A stretch of 64,000 nucleotides of DNA from positions 98,752,244 through 98,816,243 of the forward strand of contig NC_058521.1 in the NCBI RefSeq assembly GCF_904849725.1. Reading direction: 5' to 3'. This document shows, one piece after another, positions 1-10,514 of this stretch. A program made the translations under genes and the position numbers. The notes under the pieces were generated by a model, which worked only from the letters and a program-made list of their open reading frames with translations, was not told the DNA's origin and searched no databases. This stretch comes from Hordeum vulgare subsp. vulgare. Taxonomy: Eukaryota > Streptophyta > Magnoliopsida > Poales > Poaceae. Each line of letters starts with the position of its first letter. Position 1 is the stretch's first letter.

Positions 1-146
1 AGCATCTATCCTTTTCAAGTCAGCCTCCATCTCTTCCTCCGTGGCCTGCCCGAAGTGGTTGGCTGTGCTAAATGCTCTGGGCCCCGGTGTCAGGTGAAAG
101 CATGGCTCTCCCCGACCGACTCTTGCAAAGACATCTTGCTCTAAAT
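1..146 (-). pseudogene. start of a third ORF of element 1 (partial, runs off window)
   Basis: The minus strand is open from about 146 to the window edge, with residues including DLEQDVFARVGRGEPC, PRAFSTANHFG and EEEMEADLKRID. It follows a pyrimidine-rich stretch and CACCAG, so it may be an exon. Position after pol fits the third (env-like or ORF-1-like) ORF of Athila elements, but I recognise no domain in this short piece. Whether it is intact further left is unknown. Confidence 0.35.
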
Positions 147-542
147 CTGGTGCAGAAACAACTCAAGACGAAAGGAGGAGATACTGTCGTGATACGAAGG
201 TCAAAACTTTTGGGAGATTATATAATGAATTTTTAACGACCAGAAGGAGTATTCCACAAGAAAACGGAGTCCGGAGGGTACACGGGGTGGCCACAAGCCT
301 GTAGGGCGCGCCCAGGGGGGTAGGGCGCGCCCCTGGCTTGTCGCCTCCTCGTGCACTTCTCGGGCTGCTTTGAATTTTCCTAATTTTTTAAACATTTCAA
401 AACAGATTAAAATTGCCATTGGAAATGTTTTGGGGTCGATTTGTTTACCGTGACACATAGCTATTACTTTTCGGAGTCTGAAACGTTCATATAGGCCTCC
501 CTAATGTACTCTTACGGAGTTATGGTATTGGCAATATTGGTT
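147..542 (-). other. post-pol region with U3-like, promoter-type sequence (element 1)
   Basis: Between pol and the next ORF there is no credible gene (an 85-codon frame at 201-458 has no recognisable domain). The segment resembles the U3 part of the element's own LTR: GGGCGCGCCC blocks at 302-334 with flanking caagcc and ggcttg arms match those at about 6470-6520, and a minus-strand TATATAA sequence at 217-226 sits in the place of the LTR TATA box. It ends in a pyrimidine-rich tract followed by GCACCAG, a possible splice acceptor, at about 147-165. Confidence 0.45.
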
Positions 543-1816
543 TCAACATTTATGGGAGTACGTGGGATATAATGTTTGATTCTTTGCCCATTTACCACCT
601 TCGGCGTTGTTGATCTTGATGGCACCAGAATGATATACTTCCTCGATAACGTAAGGCCCTTCCCATTTAAATAGAAGTTTTCCTGCAAAAAATCTTAAAC
701 GATAGTTGTATAGCAAGACATGATCACCTACATTGAATTCACGCTTTTGTATCCTTCTATCATGCCATCTCTTAAACTTTTCTTTAAACAACTTAGCATT
801 CTCATAGACTTGGGTTCTCCATTCATCAAGCGAGCTAATGTCAAATGACCTCTTCTAACCAGCAAGTTTGAAATCATACTTAAGCTCTTTAATTTCCCAA
901 TAAGCTTTATGTTCTAGCTCTAGTGGTAAGTGGCATGCTTTACCATAAACCATTTTATAGGAGACATGCCCATAGGGTTTTTGTAAGCGGTTCTATAAGC
1001 TCATAATGCATCGTCAAGTTTCTTAGACCAAATCTTTCTAGATCTATTAACGGTCTTTTGCAAGATCAATTTAATTTCTCTATTGCTCAATTCAACTTGA
1101 CCACAAGACTGAGGATGATAAGGAGATGCAATTCTATGATTAACATCATACCTAGCAAGCAATTTACGGAAAGCATCATGGATAAAGTGTGAACCACCAT
1201 CAGTCATTAAATATCTAGGGACTCCAAATCTAGGGAAAATAACTTCTTTCGGCATTTTAATAGAAGTGTTATGATCAACACTACTAGTTGGAATATCTTC
1301 TACCCACTTAGTAACATAATCAACAGCAACTAGAATATGAGTATACCCATTGGACTTTGGAAAATGTCCCATATAATCAAAACCACAAACATCAAATGGT
1401 TCAATAACAAGAGAGTAATTCATAGGCATTTCCCGACGTCTATTAATATTACCAATTCTTTGACATTCATCTCAAGACAATACAAACTTAGGAGCATCCT
1501 TGAAGAGAGCAGGCCAATAAAAACCAGATTGTAATACCTTGTGTGCGGTTGTATCTCGAGCATGGTGTCCTTCGTAGGCCTCGGAGTGACACTTGTGTAG
1601 GATCTGTCGCTGTTCATGCTCAGGTACACAACATCTAATAATACTATCTACTCCTTCTTTATAAAGGTGTGGATCATCCCAAAAGTAATGTCTTAAATCA
1701 TAGAAGAACTTTTTATATTGTTGGTATGTGAAACTAGACGGTATAAATTTAGCAACAATGTAGTTAGCATAATAAACATACCAAGGAGCACTGCGCGAAG
1801 CATTTATGGTAGCTAA
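543..1816 (-). pseudogene. int: integrase of Athila-type element 1
   Basis: The core (1001-1429) carries D,D,E integrase residues in VCGFDYMGHF, YLMTDGGSHF and PQSCGQVELSNREIK. The zinc-binding N-terminal part (about 1430-1816) is scrambled by stops and frameshifts. The C-terminal part (543-791) reads KRWHDRRIQKREFNVGDHVL then RLRFFAGKLLFKWEGPYVIE, the usual gypsy integrase C-terminal barrel; it has no chromodomain, as expected for Athila. Frameshifts lie near 1429, 1000 and 560. Confidence 0.8.
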
Positions 1817-2338
1817 TTATTCATCATGAAAGCTATCATCAATAGGTAGTGGGTCATCAAGAACATTCTCTAGTCTAGACAAGTTATCTGCTACGGGGTT
1901 ATCATCACCCTTTCTATCAATAATATGCAGATCAAATTCTTGTAGCAGAAGAACCCATCTAATAATTCTATGTTTAGCATCTTTCTTTTCCATAAGGTAT
2001 TTAATAGCAGCATGATTAGTGTGAACAGTTACTTTGGAATCAACAATATAAGGTCCAAACTTGTCACAGGCAAACACAACTACTAAAAATTCCTTTTCAG
2101 TGGTAGTGTAGTTTCTTTGAGCACTATCTAGAGTTTTACTAGCATAATGGATAACATTTTATTTCTTATCAACTCTTTGTCCTAGAACAGCACCAACATC
2201 ATAATCACTAGAATCACACATAATTTCAAAGGGTAGGTTCCAGTTAGGTGGTTGAACAACAAGTGAAGTGATCAAGGCTCTCTTAAGAATTTCAAACGCT
2301 TCTACACAATAATCATCAAAAACGAATGGAACATCCTT
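1817..2338 (-). pseudogene. pol: RNase H region of Athila-type element 1
   Basis: The frame following RT shows a decayed RNase H: a segment of AVLGQRVDKK ending in a stop near 2160, then [39 protein letters not shown] and [13 protein letters not shown] (1817-2077). The last block is the classic end of gypsy RNase H. The stop near 2160 splits the domain. Confidence 0.7.
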
Positions 2339-3537
2339 TTACAAAAGATTAGTGAGAGGCTTAGAAAACTTAGAGAAGTCTTTAATAAACCTCTTATAGA
2401 AACCAGCATGACCAAGGAAACTTCTTATACCTCTGATATCTGTTGGACACGACATTTTTTCAATAGCATCAACTTTAGCTTTATCAACTTCAATACCTCT
2501 TTCGGATATTTTGTGTCCCAACACAATGCCTTCATTGACCATAAAGTGGCACTTCTCCCAATTCAAGACAAGATTAGTTTCTTCACGTCCCTGCAAAACT
2601 CGATCAAGGTTGCTCAAGCAACCATAAAAAGAAGTTCCATAAATGGAAAAATCATCCATGAAAACCTCAACAATCTTTTCACAAAAGTCAGAGAATATAG
2701 CCATCATATATCTTTGAAAGGTAGCAGGTGCATTGCATAAACCAAAAGGCATACGTCTATAAGCAAAGGTACCAAAAGGGCAAGTAAAAGTGGTCTTCTC
2801 TTGATCCTCTTTTGACACATATATTTGAGACAAACTAGAATAACCGTCTAGAAAGCAAAAATGTCTATGTTTGGATAGTCTTTCTAGCATTTGATCAATA
2901 AAAGGTAGAGGATTATGATCTTTCTGGTAGCTTTGTTAAATTTCCTAAAATCAATTACCATTCTATATCCTGTAACAATTATTTGTGGGATCAATTCATT
3001 TTTATCATTAGGAACTACGATAATACCTCCGTTTTTAGGGACACAATGAACGGGACTAACCCATCTACTATCATCAATAGGATAAATTATACCTGCCTCC
3101 AGAAGCTTTAGTATTTCATTTCTTACCACTTCCTTCATTTTAGGATTTAGCCGTTGTTAGTGATCAACAACTGGTTTAGCATCAGACTCCATATTAATTT
3201 TGTGCTCACATAGAGTTGGACTAATGCCCTTAAGATCATCAAGAGTATATCCAATAGCAACACGGTGCTTCCTCAGAGTTTTCAATAATCTCTTTTCTTC
3301 ATGCTCTGAAAGGTTAGCACTAATAATAATAGGATATATCTCCATTTCATCAAGATAAGCATACTTCAGAGTATCAGGTGATTGTTTAAGCTCAAACACG
3401 GGATCACCCTTGGGTGGAGGATGATCCCCAAGTATTTCAACAGGCAGGTTGTGTTTCAAAATAGGCTGTTGATCAAAGAAAATCTTATATATTTCATTCC
3501 TTTCATTCATATGCATATCATTTTCATGGTATAGCAA
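2339..3537 (-). pseudogene. pol: reverse transcriptase of Athila-type element 1
   Basis: Segments from N to C terminus: a protease-RT linker (3157-3537) with DDLKGISPTLCEHKI; the RT entry (2884-3138) with EILKLLEAGIIYPI, SRWVSPVHCVPK and RMVIDFRKFNKAT; and the RT core (2339-2890) with MPFGLCNAPATFQR and the catalytic VFMDDFSIYG (about 2637-2665), followed by HKISERGIEVDKAKV and FLGHAGFYKRFIKDF. Two breaks separate these pieces. The catalytic aspartates themselves are intact. Wording of the LLEAGIIYPI and SRWVSPVHCVPK blocks is characteristic of Athila RTs. Confidence 0.85.
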
Positions 3538-3721
3538 ATATTGTTATAAGGGATCAGTAGGAGGCACAACAATGGAAATGATACCAATAATTTCATCTTT
3601 ACTAGGCAATTCTTTGTCATGGGGTTGTCTACAAAATTTAGAGAAATTGAACTCATGAGACACATCCCAAAACTTACTGTAACCGTTTCTTTCTAAAGAT
3701 CAATCTTAGCATCAACAATAT

Positions 3722-4203
3722 TCAAGAAGGGTCTACCGAATATAATGGACAAAAATCATCTTGTGGGGAACCAAGAACAAGAAAATCAATAGGATACTTT
3801 ATTTTCCCACACAAGACTTCAACATCTCTAACAATCCCAATTGGTGCAATAGTATCTCTATTAGCAAGCTTGATGGTAACATCAATTTCTTCTGATTCAG
3901 TTGGTGCAATATCATTCATAATTTCTTGGTATAACGTAAAGGGAATTGCATCACACTAGCACCCACATCACATAAGCCATGATAAAAATGATCTCCTATT
4001 TTAACAGAAACAACAAGTACGCCAACAATAGATCTATGTTTACTTTTAGTATCAGGTCTAGCAATTCTAGCAGCTTCATCACAGAAATGAATGATATGCC
4101 CATCAATATTATCAACCAAGAGATCTTTAACCATAGCAATATTAGGTTCAACTTTAATTTGTTCAGGAGGTATAGGTGTTCTAGTATAACTCTTACGAAC
4201 CAC
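3722..4203 (-). pseudogene. pro: aspartic protease region of Athila-type element 1
   Basis: The frame continues from gag and contains LCDVGASV, which matches the D-x-G-A/S active-site motif of retropepsins. The C-terminal half (IDVTIKLANRDTIAPIGIV, then KYPIDFLVLGSPQDD) lies in another frame from 3919 down, so one frameshift falls near 3916-3919. A second shift near 3760 breaks the end of the domain, where a glycine-arginine-proline-phenylalanine motif is visible only in a third frame. The protease would cleave the gag-pol polyprotein; here it cannot be made intact. Confidence 0.7.
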
Positions 4204-4302
4204 AGTTGAAGCTTTAGCATGTTCCTTTATTCTAACAGGAAATGGTGGTTTCTTGATATAAGGAGTAGGAATAATAGGATCAGCATTATAAATAATAGTT
4301 TC

Positions 4303-5178
4303 TTATTCAACTTTAATAGGTTCAAGTACTTTAACTTCAATGGGAGGATGATATTTAAACCACTTCTCCTTGGGGAGATCAACATGAGTAGCAAAAGATT
4401 CACAGAATGAAGCTACTACCTCAGAGTCAAGTCCATATTTAGTGCTAAAATCATGATAAGCATCAGTGTGTATAAAGGATTTAACACAATCAAACTTAAG
4501 GCTTACACCTGACTCATTACCTCCGTAGAGTTCCCAATCTTCAGAGTTGCGTTTAATTCTTTCCAATAAGTCACATTTGAATTCAATATCTTTATTCATA
4601 AAGGAACCAGCACAAGAAGTATCGAGCATGGATTGATCATTACGAGAGAGCTGAGCATAGAAAATCTGAATAATAATTTCTCTCTGGAGCTCATGATTGG
4701 GGCATGAATATAACATTGACTTAAGCCTCCCCAAAGCTTGAGCGATTCTTTCTCCTTCACGAGACCAAAAATTATAAATATAATTCCTATCATGATGAAC
4801 CAGATGCATAGGATAAAACTTCTGATGAAATTCTAATTTCAATCGGTTGTAGTTCCATGATCCAATATCATCACATAGCCTATACCACGTCAACGCCTTT
4901 TCCTTCAAAGATAAAGGAAAGACCTTCTTCTTGACATCATCCTTGGGCAGACCTACAAGCTTAAATAATCCACAAATTTCATCCACATAGATTAGATGCA
5001 ACTCAGGATGTAGTGTTCCATCTCGTGCATAAGGATTGGCTAGCAGTTTTTCTATCATACCTGAAGGAATTTCATAATAAATATTTTCAGTAGGTGCATC
5101 AGGTTGAGGAGCATTTCTTTGTGCTTCCGGTCGGGGTGAAGATTCCCCAAACAAGCGCCTCAAAGGATTATTTTCCAT
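4303..5178 (-). pseudogene. gag: gag of Athila-type element 1
   Basis: An open stretch of 291 codons begins MENNPLRRLFGESS just inside the PBS. The middle carries the retrotransposon gag signature: a segment on SLKEKALTWYR and LKLEFHQKFYP, then a helix-rich part with EGERIAQALGRLK and LLERIKRN. Gag forms the virus-like particle in the cytoplasm. The reading frame ends at a stop at 4303-4305, but the same frame continues into the protease part, so this stop is an internal break in a gag-pro-pol polyprotein rather than a natural terminus. No CCHC knuckle is seen in this stretch. Confidence 0.8.
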
Positions 5179-5255
5179 TGTGACAAGTGATAGTAAATTT
5201 CAGCATAGTATATAAAATTTTCCTTACCAAGTTCCACTCACCAAAGGCGCTTCAC

Positions 5256-5273
5256 TCCTCAGCAATAGCGCCA
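5256..5273 (-). other. primer binding site, tRNA-Asp type (element 1)
   Basis: The minus strand reads TGGCGCTATTGCTGAGG about 11 nt inside the LTR. It differs at several bases from the Asp-tRNA complement seen perfectly in element 2 (TGGCGCCGTTGCCGGGGA), so it is a decayed version of the same site. Confidence 0.7.
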
Positions 5274-5284
5274 GAAAAGAGTCT

Positions 5285-6805
5285 TGATGAACCACAAGTA
5301 TAGGGGATCTATCATAGTACTTTCGATAAGTAAGAGTGTCGAACCCAACGAGGAGCAGAAGGAAATGACAAGCGGTTTTCAGTAAGGTATTCTGTGCAAG
5401 CACTGAAATTATCAGTAACAAATAGTTTTGTGATAAGGTAATTCATAATGGGTAGAAAGTAAAAAATGTAAAAAAGGTTCATCAAGGTGGCCCAATCCAT
5501 TTTGTAGCAAAGGACAAGCCTGGACAAACTCTTATATGAAGCAAAGAGCTCCCGAGGACACATGGGAATTTCTCTCAAGCTAGTTTTCATCAGGCTCATA
5601 TGATTCGCGTAAGTTACTTTGATAATTTGGTATGTGGGTGGATTGGTGCTTGGATGATGCCCTTACTTATACAAACATCCCACTTAGGATTAACCTCTCT
5701 CGCAAGCATCTGCAACTACGAAGTAAGAATTAAGATAAATCTAACCATATCATGAAACATATGGATCCAAATCAGCCCCTTACGAAGCAACACACAAACT
5801 AGGGTTTAAGCTTTTCTCACTCTAGCAACCCATCATCTACTTATTACTTCCCAATTCCTTCCCCTAGGCCCAAATAATGGTGAAGTTTGATGTAGTCGAG
5901 TCACATGACACCACTAGTGGAGAGACAACATACATCTCATCAAAATACCGAACGAATACCAAATTCACATGACTGCTTATAGCAAGACTTATCTCATGTC
6001 CTCAGGAACAAACGTAATTATTCATAAAGCATATTCATGTTCATAATAAGAGGAGTATTAATAATCATTAAGGATCTGAACATACGATCTTCCACCAAGT
6101 AAACCAACGTGCATCAACTACAAGGAGTAATCAACACTACTAGCAACCCCGAGGTACCAATCTGAGGTTTGAGACAAAGATCAGATACAAGAGATGAACT
6201 AGGGTGTGGAGAGGAGATGGTGCTGATGAAGATGTTGATGGAGATTGACACCCTCTTGATGAGAGGATTGTTGGTGATGACGATGGTTTTGATTTCCCCC
6301 TCCGGGAGGGAAGTTTCCCGGGAGAATAGCTCCGTCGGAGCTCTAGATTGGTTCTGCCGAAGTTTCGCCTCAAGATGGCGGCGCTTCACCGTGAAAGTTC
6401 TGATATGATTTTTTCCAGATCAAAACCCTTCATATAGCAGAAGATGGGCAGCGGAGGCCTGCCAGGGGGCCCACAAGCCAGCAGGGAACGCCTAGGGGGG
6501 TAGGGCGCGCCCCCTGGTTGGTGGCCACCTGGTGGGCCCCCTGATGTATTTCCTTCGCCTAATAGTTTTTATATATTCCAAAATAATTCTGCGTAAGTTT
6601 TGAGGACTTTTGTAGTTGTGGAGAATAGATCACTCAGATTTGCTCCTTTTTCCGGTCCAGAATTCCAGCTGCCGGCATTCTCCCTCTTCATGTAAACCTT
6701 GTAAAATAAGAGAGAAAAGGCATAAGTATTGTAACATACTGTGTATTAACAGCCCATAATGCAATAAATGTCGATATAAAAGCATGATGCAAAATGGACG
6801 TATCA
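5285..6805 (-). repeat. 5' LTR of Athila-type element 1 (1521 bp)
   Basis: The block begins TGATGAACCACAAG and ends GACGTATCA on the plus strand, giving TG...CA ends, and lies directly outside the primer binding site. It contains a minus-strand TATA-like box near 6430-6440 and a G+C-rich inverted-repeat segment around 6470-6540 with CACAAGCC and GGGCGCGCCCC motifs. Short ORFs inside it have no recognisable product. Confidence 0.8.
6430..6440 (-). promoter_or_regulatory. putative TATA box of element 1 LTR
   Basis: The minus strand reads CTGCTATATGAAGG here, downstream of the G+C-rich inverted repeat in the LTR. Position inside the LTR suits a U3 promoter; no experimental support. Confidence 0.4.
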
Positions 6806-6956
6806 GTCACACAAGTGAGACACAGTTACTTTGAGAGTGTTTGGTTGGTTTATGCATCATATAGGGTGAGATAACTCATGAATTGAGTGTCTCCCCCTAA
6901 ACACATGCCCACATCTAGATTGGACATGAAATAAGTGTATGCATGAGTGCAAGATT

Positions 6957-8520
6957 TCATATAATGTTGTCAAGTTCTAAGATACCAAGTTCACGTGTGA
7001 GTAAATAGAACCTACGTTCATCCAGTGGCTTGGTGAAAATATCAGTGAGTTGTATATCTGTGCCATCACGAGCAATGTCAATATCACCCTTTTGCACATG
7101 GTCTCTTAAGAAGTGATACCGAATGTCAACGTGCTTGGTGCGAGAGTGATCACTAGGGTTTTCAGCAATCTTGATGGAACTTTCATTGTCGCATAGTACA
7201 CGCACATGTCTGCAAGTTATACCATAGTCCTTCAGAGTTTGCCTCATCCATAACAAATGTGTTTCATAGCTTGCGTTTGCAATTTATTCCACTTCAGCGG
7301 TGGAGAGGGAGGCACAATTTTTCTTTTTCGAGGACCAACTTACCAATGAGCGTCCAAGAAACTGACATGCCCCGGAGGTGGATTTTCTTCCCACTTTATC
7401 TCCTACCCAATCTGCATCCGTGTACCCAATGAGATCAAACTTGGCATCCTTGGGGTACCATAGACCCAACCTTGGGGTGTGAAGAAGGTATCTAAGAATA
7501 TGCTTAACCACCTTATGATGTCTTTCCTTAGGGTAAGCTTGAAATCTAGCACAAATGCCTACACTTAACGTGATGTCTGGTCTAGATGCACAAAGGTAAA
7601 GCAAGGAACCAATCATAGAGCGATAAATCGATGGGTCAAATGGAATACGGTTTGTGTCCTCGTTAAGAGCAATTGTGGTTGGCATGGGTACCTTGCATGG
7701 ACAAGCATTTGTCATTTCGAACTTTGCAAAAATATCTTTTAAGTACTTGGTTTGAGATAGAAAAATTCCTTCTTGACATTGTCGGATTTGGAAACCGAGA
7801 AAGAATTTCAAATCCGTGTTCAACAACATTTCAATGTACTTTGTCATGGAGTCCGCAAATTTATTGCATAAATGGATGTTAGGGCAACCAAATATGATAT
7901 CATCTACATAATTTTGACACAAGATCAAATTGCCTTTTTCCCTCTTAGTGAAGAGAGTAGGGTCAATCACCCCTCTCACAAAACCATCATCGAGTAGAAA
8001 CTTCTTAAGATGATCATACCAAGCACGAGGTTCGTGTTTGAGTCCATACAAGGCCTTGTGAAGTTTGTACACAAAGTTTTTATGATCAGGGTCAATAAAC
8101 CCAGGTGGTTGTGTGACATATACTTCTTCTTGTAGAGGGCCATTAAGAAAGGCACTCTTAACGTCCATTTGGTGTAAAGTAAAACCATTGAAGGCAACAT
8201 AATCAAGTAAATGCGAATTGATTCAAGACGGGCAATGGGGCAAAAGTCTCATCAAAGTCCAAACCTGCAACCTGTGAGAACCCTTGTGCCACTAAAATTG
8301 CCTTGTTTCTGATGATAACACCATTTTCATCTTGTTTGTTCTTCAAGATCCACTTTGTTCCAATGCCATTGTGCTCCTTAGTTGGTCTTTCAACTAAAGA
8401 CCACACTTGGTTGCGCTCGAAGCTGTTCAACTCTTCTTGCATAGGGACAAGCCAGTCGTGGTCCATCAACGCATCTTGTGCCTTAAGAGACAACACTAGA
8501 GACAAAGGAAACGTGAGCAC
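6957..8520 (-). pseudogene. pol: reverse transcriptase and RNase H of SIRE-type copia
   Basis: RT starts at 8203-8520 with WSLVERPTKEHNGIGTKWI and GLDFDETFAPL, continues after a frameshift near 8170-8205 with [31 protein letters not shown] and the intact catalytic [10 protein letters not shown] (about 7893-7912), then [18 protein letters not shown]. RNase H follows with [19 protein letters not shown] and, after an in-frame stop at 7284, CDNESSIKIAENP, HVDIRYHFLRDHV and LTDIFTKPLDERRF, the standard copia C-terminus. One frameshift and one nonsense codon, so not functional. Confidence 0.88.
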
Positions 8521-9678
8521 AAAAGTTTGTCAATTGTTTACGAGTGACTCTACCTTTCGATATCTTGGTGAGACTTTGGTCTACGTCAACACGACCAGCC
8601 ACACGAGGCATGATGGAGGTTAAGGTTTCACGAGGTTCAACTTTGTTCCCATCATCAGAATCCTCAACATAAGGATCCAGAATGTGTGGAGGAAGATCTT
8701 CATGCATCAATTGTTTAGGTACATCATCGTCAGCAGTTTCACCAATGTCGACATATGCATGTTCTTGGTCTTGTACTTGATGATGAACTTGATCTTGTTC
8801 TTGTACTTGATCGTGAACATCTTCTTGTTCTTTAATTGTGGACCCCACTTGAGGGATAAGATCATGTGGTGGCAGAGGCATAGTAGTTGTATGGGTGTGC
8901 GTGGTGCTTGTGTCCTCATCTTCACTTCCATAGGGAACATGTTCCATTGGAAGGAGAGCACCTAAACCCATGGTCAAGATGTCTCGCGAAGGATCTTCTT
9001 CACCTGCATCACTTAGATCAACTTGCTCCCCATGGGAGCCATTAAATTAATCAAACACCACGTCACAAGTTTCTACAACACATCCGGTGGATTTATTGTA
9101 GATCCTATATGCATGAGAGTTTGATCCATATCCAACAAATATGCCCTCAGTTGTTTTAGATGAAATTTTCCTAACCGTTCTTTCTTGTTGAGAATGAAAC
9201 ATTTGCAGCCAAACACCTGGAAATACTTGACATTTGGCTTATTCCCTGTAATGATCTCATATGGTGTTTTCTCCTAGACCTTGCAGAGGAATAGACGATT
9301 TGAAGCATGACATGCGGTGTTCACGGCTTCAGCCCAAAAACTGTGAGGAGACTTGTACTCATTCAACATGGATCTTGCCATTTCCACAAGTGTGCGGTTC
9401 TTTATTTCATCTACCCCATTTTTTTGTGGGGTATATAGTGCAGATTATTGATGCTCGATACCTTCATCACCGAGAAACTCTTCTAGTGTGTAGTTCTTGA
9501 ATTCAGATCCATTTTCACTTCTTATTGCGAATATTTGTTTGTCAAACTTGCGTAGAGCTTGCTTGGCAAAGTCAATGAAGGTGATCTTTGTCTCACCCTT
9601 GGATTTAAGAAAGAACACCCATGTATATCTTAAGTAATCATCGACAATGACAAACCCATACTTCTTCCCACCGAGGCT
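8483..9678 (-). pseudogene. int: integrase core and integrase-RT linker of SIRE-type copia (truncated)
   Basis: From the right edge the frame reads GGKKYGFVIVDDYL and YTWVFFLKSKGETK around the first catalytic aspartate, then IRSENGSEFKN, TPQKNGVDEIKNRTL and MARSMLNEYKSPHSFWAEAV, followed by the GKKP-type block near 9220. The integrase Glu region is altered. The acidic, low-complexity linker (8483-8977) contains HVDIGE-like and repeated DQVQEQDQVHHQVQDQ glutamine-rich residues. Several frameshifts and stops separate the pieces; the N-terminal HHCC part is missing because another element starts at 9679. Confidence 0.75.
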
Positions 9679-10514
9679 TGATCGGGAACGAGAGACGAGT
9701 TTACCCAGGTTCGGCCCCTCCGATGGAGGTAAAAGCCTACGTCCTGCTTTGTGTGTATTGATGATGGAATCGATTACAAGGTTGTGGCTTCGCTTGACCT
9801 AGCTCTCGATTAATTGTAACTTAAGTTTACTAGCCCTAGAGACTCGCCTTTATATACAGGTCTAGGTCCTAGGTTGACAAGAGTCTGGGTCACGTTATGA
9901 TTCGTGACCCGGTATGTCTCTAACTCGCCTTGCCCTTAAGCGAGGAAACTCTTGATGATCCTTCTCCCTGATGGGCCAAGGGCCGCCATCTTCGTGTCTT
10001 GGGCCACCACTAGCTCTCGTTGGTAACCGCCTTGTGCCTTTTGTTTAGTACGTCAGGGCCCATCTTTAACTTTAAACAAGAGCCACCACCATCTTGACCC
10101 GACCTCTTAGGGCGGGTCATATGGTGGGATAATATCCCCAACATTAGGCCCCAGATTGACTTGAATGTATTCAAGTCAATATACCTTACTTGCAATCTTT
10201 GGCGGCTCATATGCAACCCCAATCTTTTCTTTCCAAAGCAAGAACGCCGACTTTAAATGTTCTCTTGAGCTTCTGCTCTGTTTCTTAATGACTTCAACCG
10301 CCCCGAGATCTTAGGGATCTTAATGATGTCATTCCAACGACTCTTTTGACTTATTCATTTAGCCCGACAATCGAGGCGCCATCAACTCCGAAATTTATCG
10401 CGCCTCCTAGATTCCCGCGCCTACCGTTTCCATTTCAGCTCCAACCTATAAATATAGACAGGGATACCCCTTTCACTTTTACCTTGCTCCTCTCTTCATC
10501 TTCCACCTCGAGCC
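9679..10514 (+). mobile_element. left end of plus-strand PF04195-type element, possible 5' LTR (piece 1 of 3)
   Basis: The block begins TGATCGGGAACGAGAGACGA immediately where the copia integrase frame breaks. The line CCCAGGTTCGGCCCCTCC then GGAGGTAAAAGCCTACGTCC belongs to a style I associate with LTRs of grass Tat/Retand gypsy elements. A plus-strand TATA box lies at 10447-10454. The sequence is interrupted at 10514 by gypsy A and resumes at 52516. I did not find a matching right LTR or a PBS, so the LTR assignment is an inference. Confidence 0.45.
10447..10454 (+). promoter_or_regulatory. putative TATA box of the PF04195-type element
   Basis: TATAAATA, preceded by CCAACC and followed about 60 bp later by a CT-rich stretch and then, across the gypsy A insertion, by a G+C-rich possible first exon ending in a GTAAGT donor at 52641. 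This is a plausible promoter arrangement but rests on motif and position only. Confidence 0.5.

Larger units (their letters stand above)
1..6805 (-). mobile_element. Athila-type Ty3/gypsy retrotransposon, element 1 (cut by window edge)
   Basis: Reading the minus strand from 6805 leftwards gives LTR, tRNA-Asp-type primer binding site, gag, protease, RT, RNase H, integrase, a post-pol region and the start of a third ORF. That order, the Asp-type PBS and the long spacer between LTR and PBS are typical of the Athila clade. The second LTR must lie left of base 1. All coding parts carry stops or frameshifts, so this copy is dead. It is inserted in the 3' part of a SIRE-type copia; the right flank after the LTR is gtcac, and its partner TSD is outside the window. 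The abundant Triticeae families Sabrina and WHAM are of this type, but I cannot assign the family without a library. Confidence 0.85.
6806..9678 (-). mobile_element. SIRE/Maximus-type Ty1/copia remnant, oldest layer
   Basis: Minus-strand copia with integrase, RT and RNase H in the copia order. On the right it stops abruptly inside the integrase core (codon phase lost at 9678), where the next element begins; on the left it is interrupted by the LTR of element 1. Gag, protease, integrase N-terminus and both LTRs are therefore absent from the window or displaced. A purine tract (TTTAGGGGGAGAC on the minus strand, about 6891-6903) after pol resembles a polypurine tract. Wording of the RT ([30 protein letters not shown]) is typical of the SIRE/Maximus clade. 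Confidence 0.8.
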
